Below are positions 63,614-64,000 of a stretch of DNA of 64,000 nucleotides, one piece after another. The stretch is from Synechococcus sp. MW101C3 (lineage in GTDB: Bacteria > Cyanobacteriota > Cyanobacteriia > PCC-6307 > Cyanobiaceae): NCBI RefSeq assembly GCF_002252635.1, contig NZ_NQKX01000001.1, forward strand, positions 62,001 to 126,000. The letters run 5' to 3'. Below the pieces are notes generated by a model. The model was not told the origin of the DNA. It ran no database searches and saw nothing but the letters and a program-made list of their open reading frames with translations. Made by a program: the position numbers and the translations under genes. How positions within the stretch are numbered: position 1 is the first letter of the stretch; each line of letters opens with the position of its first letter.

Positions 63614-64000
63614 AGTTCAACGTTGCTGGTTCCCACCGTAAATCCCGCAGGCAGGCCTTTACGCTCGCCGAGCTGATGATCACCGTGGCAGTGATCGGTG
63701 TGATCGCCTTGGGTGGTGTGTATGCCTCCTCCCAGGTGATCGCCCGCCGGGATTTTGCCAACACAGCCGCCGCAGAGTTGGTTGGCTGGTTGGAGGCCAT
63801 TTCTGCACGCTCGGGATCCGTTGGGCCCTGCCGCGTGCAATTCACAACGGGCAATGCGCTAGAACCAGGAGCCACGTTTGCTTCCCTACAGACCAGCGAT
63901 GCCAGGTGCACCCCAGAGCCGAACCTGAGGCTTCCCTCCGTCTACGGCAATCGCGTCTACGACGTTGCCGTTACCTACACTCCCGTAGGCACAACATCGT
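63610..64000 (+). CDS. Type IV pilin-like protein, cut by window edge
   Basis: The N-terminal 130 residues of a pilin-like protein. The leader SHRKSRRQA is followed by FTLAELMITVAVIGVIALGG, the classical prepilin motif with phenylalanine at +1 and glutamate at +5, though the residue before the cut is Ala rather than the usual Gly. The body has Cys at GPCRVQF and DARCTPE. ATG 63610 overlaps the preceding stop as ATGA. The end lies beyond the window. Confidence 0.88.
   Translation, partial: MKFNVAGSHRKSRRQAFTLAELMITVAVIGVIALGGVYASSQVIARRDFANTAAAELVGWLEAISARSGSVGPCRVQFTTGNALEPGATFASLQTSDARCTPEPNLRLPSVYGNRVYDVAVTYTPVGTTS

Overview
The window reads as the chromosome of a GC-rich unicellular cyanobacterium of the Cyanobium/Synechococcus (alpha-cyanobacterial) type. 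The evidence is the presence of cyanobacteria-specific genes (pipX, sbtA/sbtB, DUF1823, DUF3086, DUF3119, a high-light-inducible protein, ycf63-like mlaE, bidirectional Hox hydrogenase), small intergenic gaps and very frequent 4-base stop/start overlaps. I see no insertion sequence, prophage, rRNA operon or CRISPR array. Two tRNA genes are present: Gly-UCC at 12460 and Arg-UCU at 52967.

Layout. 1-8060 holds dus (partial), a DUF1823 gene, ggt, and a plus-strand run der-ecfT-pipX-pipY-sepF-proC (GTPase, nitrogen-signalling partner, PLP protein, division, proline). 8102-12312 is a tightly overlapped minus-strand operon MFS-mlaE-DUF3119-DUF3086-plsY that looks dedicated to membrane lipid handling. 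12577-18644 is a three-gene signalling operon: periplasmic-type binding lipoprotein, giant hybrid histidine kinase, HD-GYP response regulator. 18778-28715 is mixed: HLIP, a lower-GC patch with poorly conserved genes (19297-21130), a pentapeptide-repeat membrane protein, a Ca/H exchanger, a degenerate PfkB-like protein beside a stress-type coiled-coil protein, a lipase-like gene, a frameshifted polysaccharide deacetylase, and a WD40/CobW pair with a Fur/Zur-like box. 28806-33804 holds glgX, HU, gluQRS and small genes.

33888-51907 is the centrepiece, an 18-kb minus-strand block: hoxE-F-U-Y-H-W-hypA, then sbtA-sbtB, then a small membrane ORF followed by hypB-hypF-hypC-nifJ-hypD-hypE. The NAD-linked bidirectional hydrogenase, all six Hyp maturation factors, the maturation protease, pyruvate:ferredoxin oxidoreductase and the high-affinity bicarbonate transporter with its PII-like regulator lie together. 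nifJ overlaps hypC and hypD by 4 bases each, so fermentative pyruvate oxidation and hydrogenase maturation should be co-expressed. HypA has lost its zinc-ribbon domain. Between sbtB and the hyp-nifJ block lies a strongly structured stretch with mutually exclusive stems ending in a terminator hairpin close to the next start codon, which is the best candidate here for an undescribed regulatory element.

52032-59714 holds a fatty-acid desaturase, an HTH protein, and a minus-strand run rseP-nth-rpsN-pnp-rsmI-small membrane protein. 59926-64000 is the start of a type IV pilus minor-pilin operon with an unusually large, visibly AT-richer PilX-like protein. Three genes (deacetylase, gluQRS, desaturase) show a frameshift or lack a standard start codon, so small sequence errors must be considered alongside biology.
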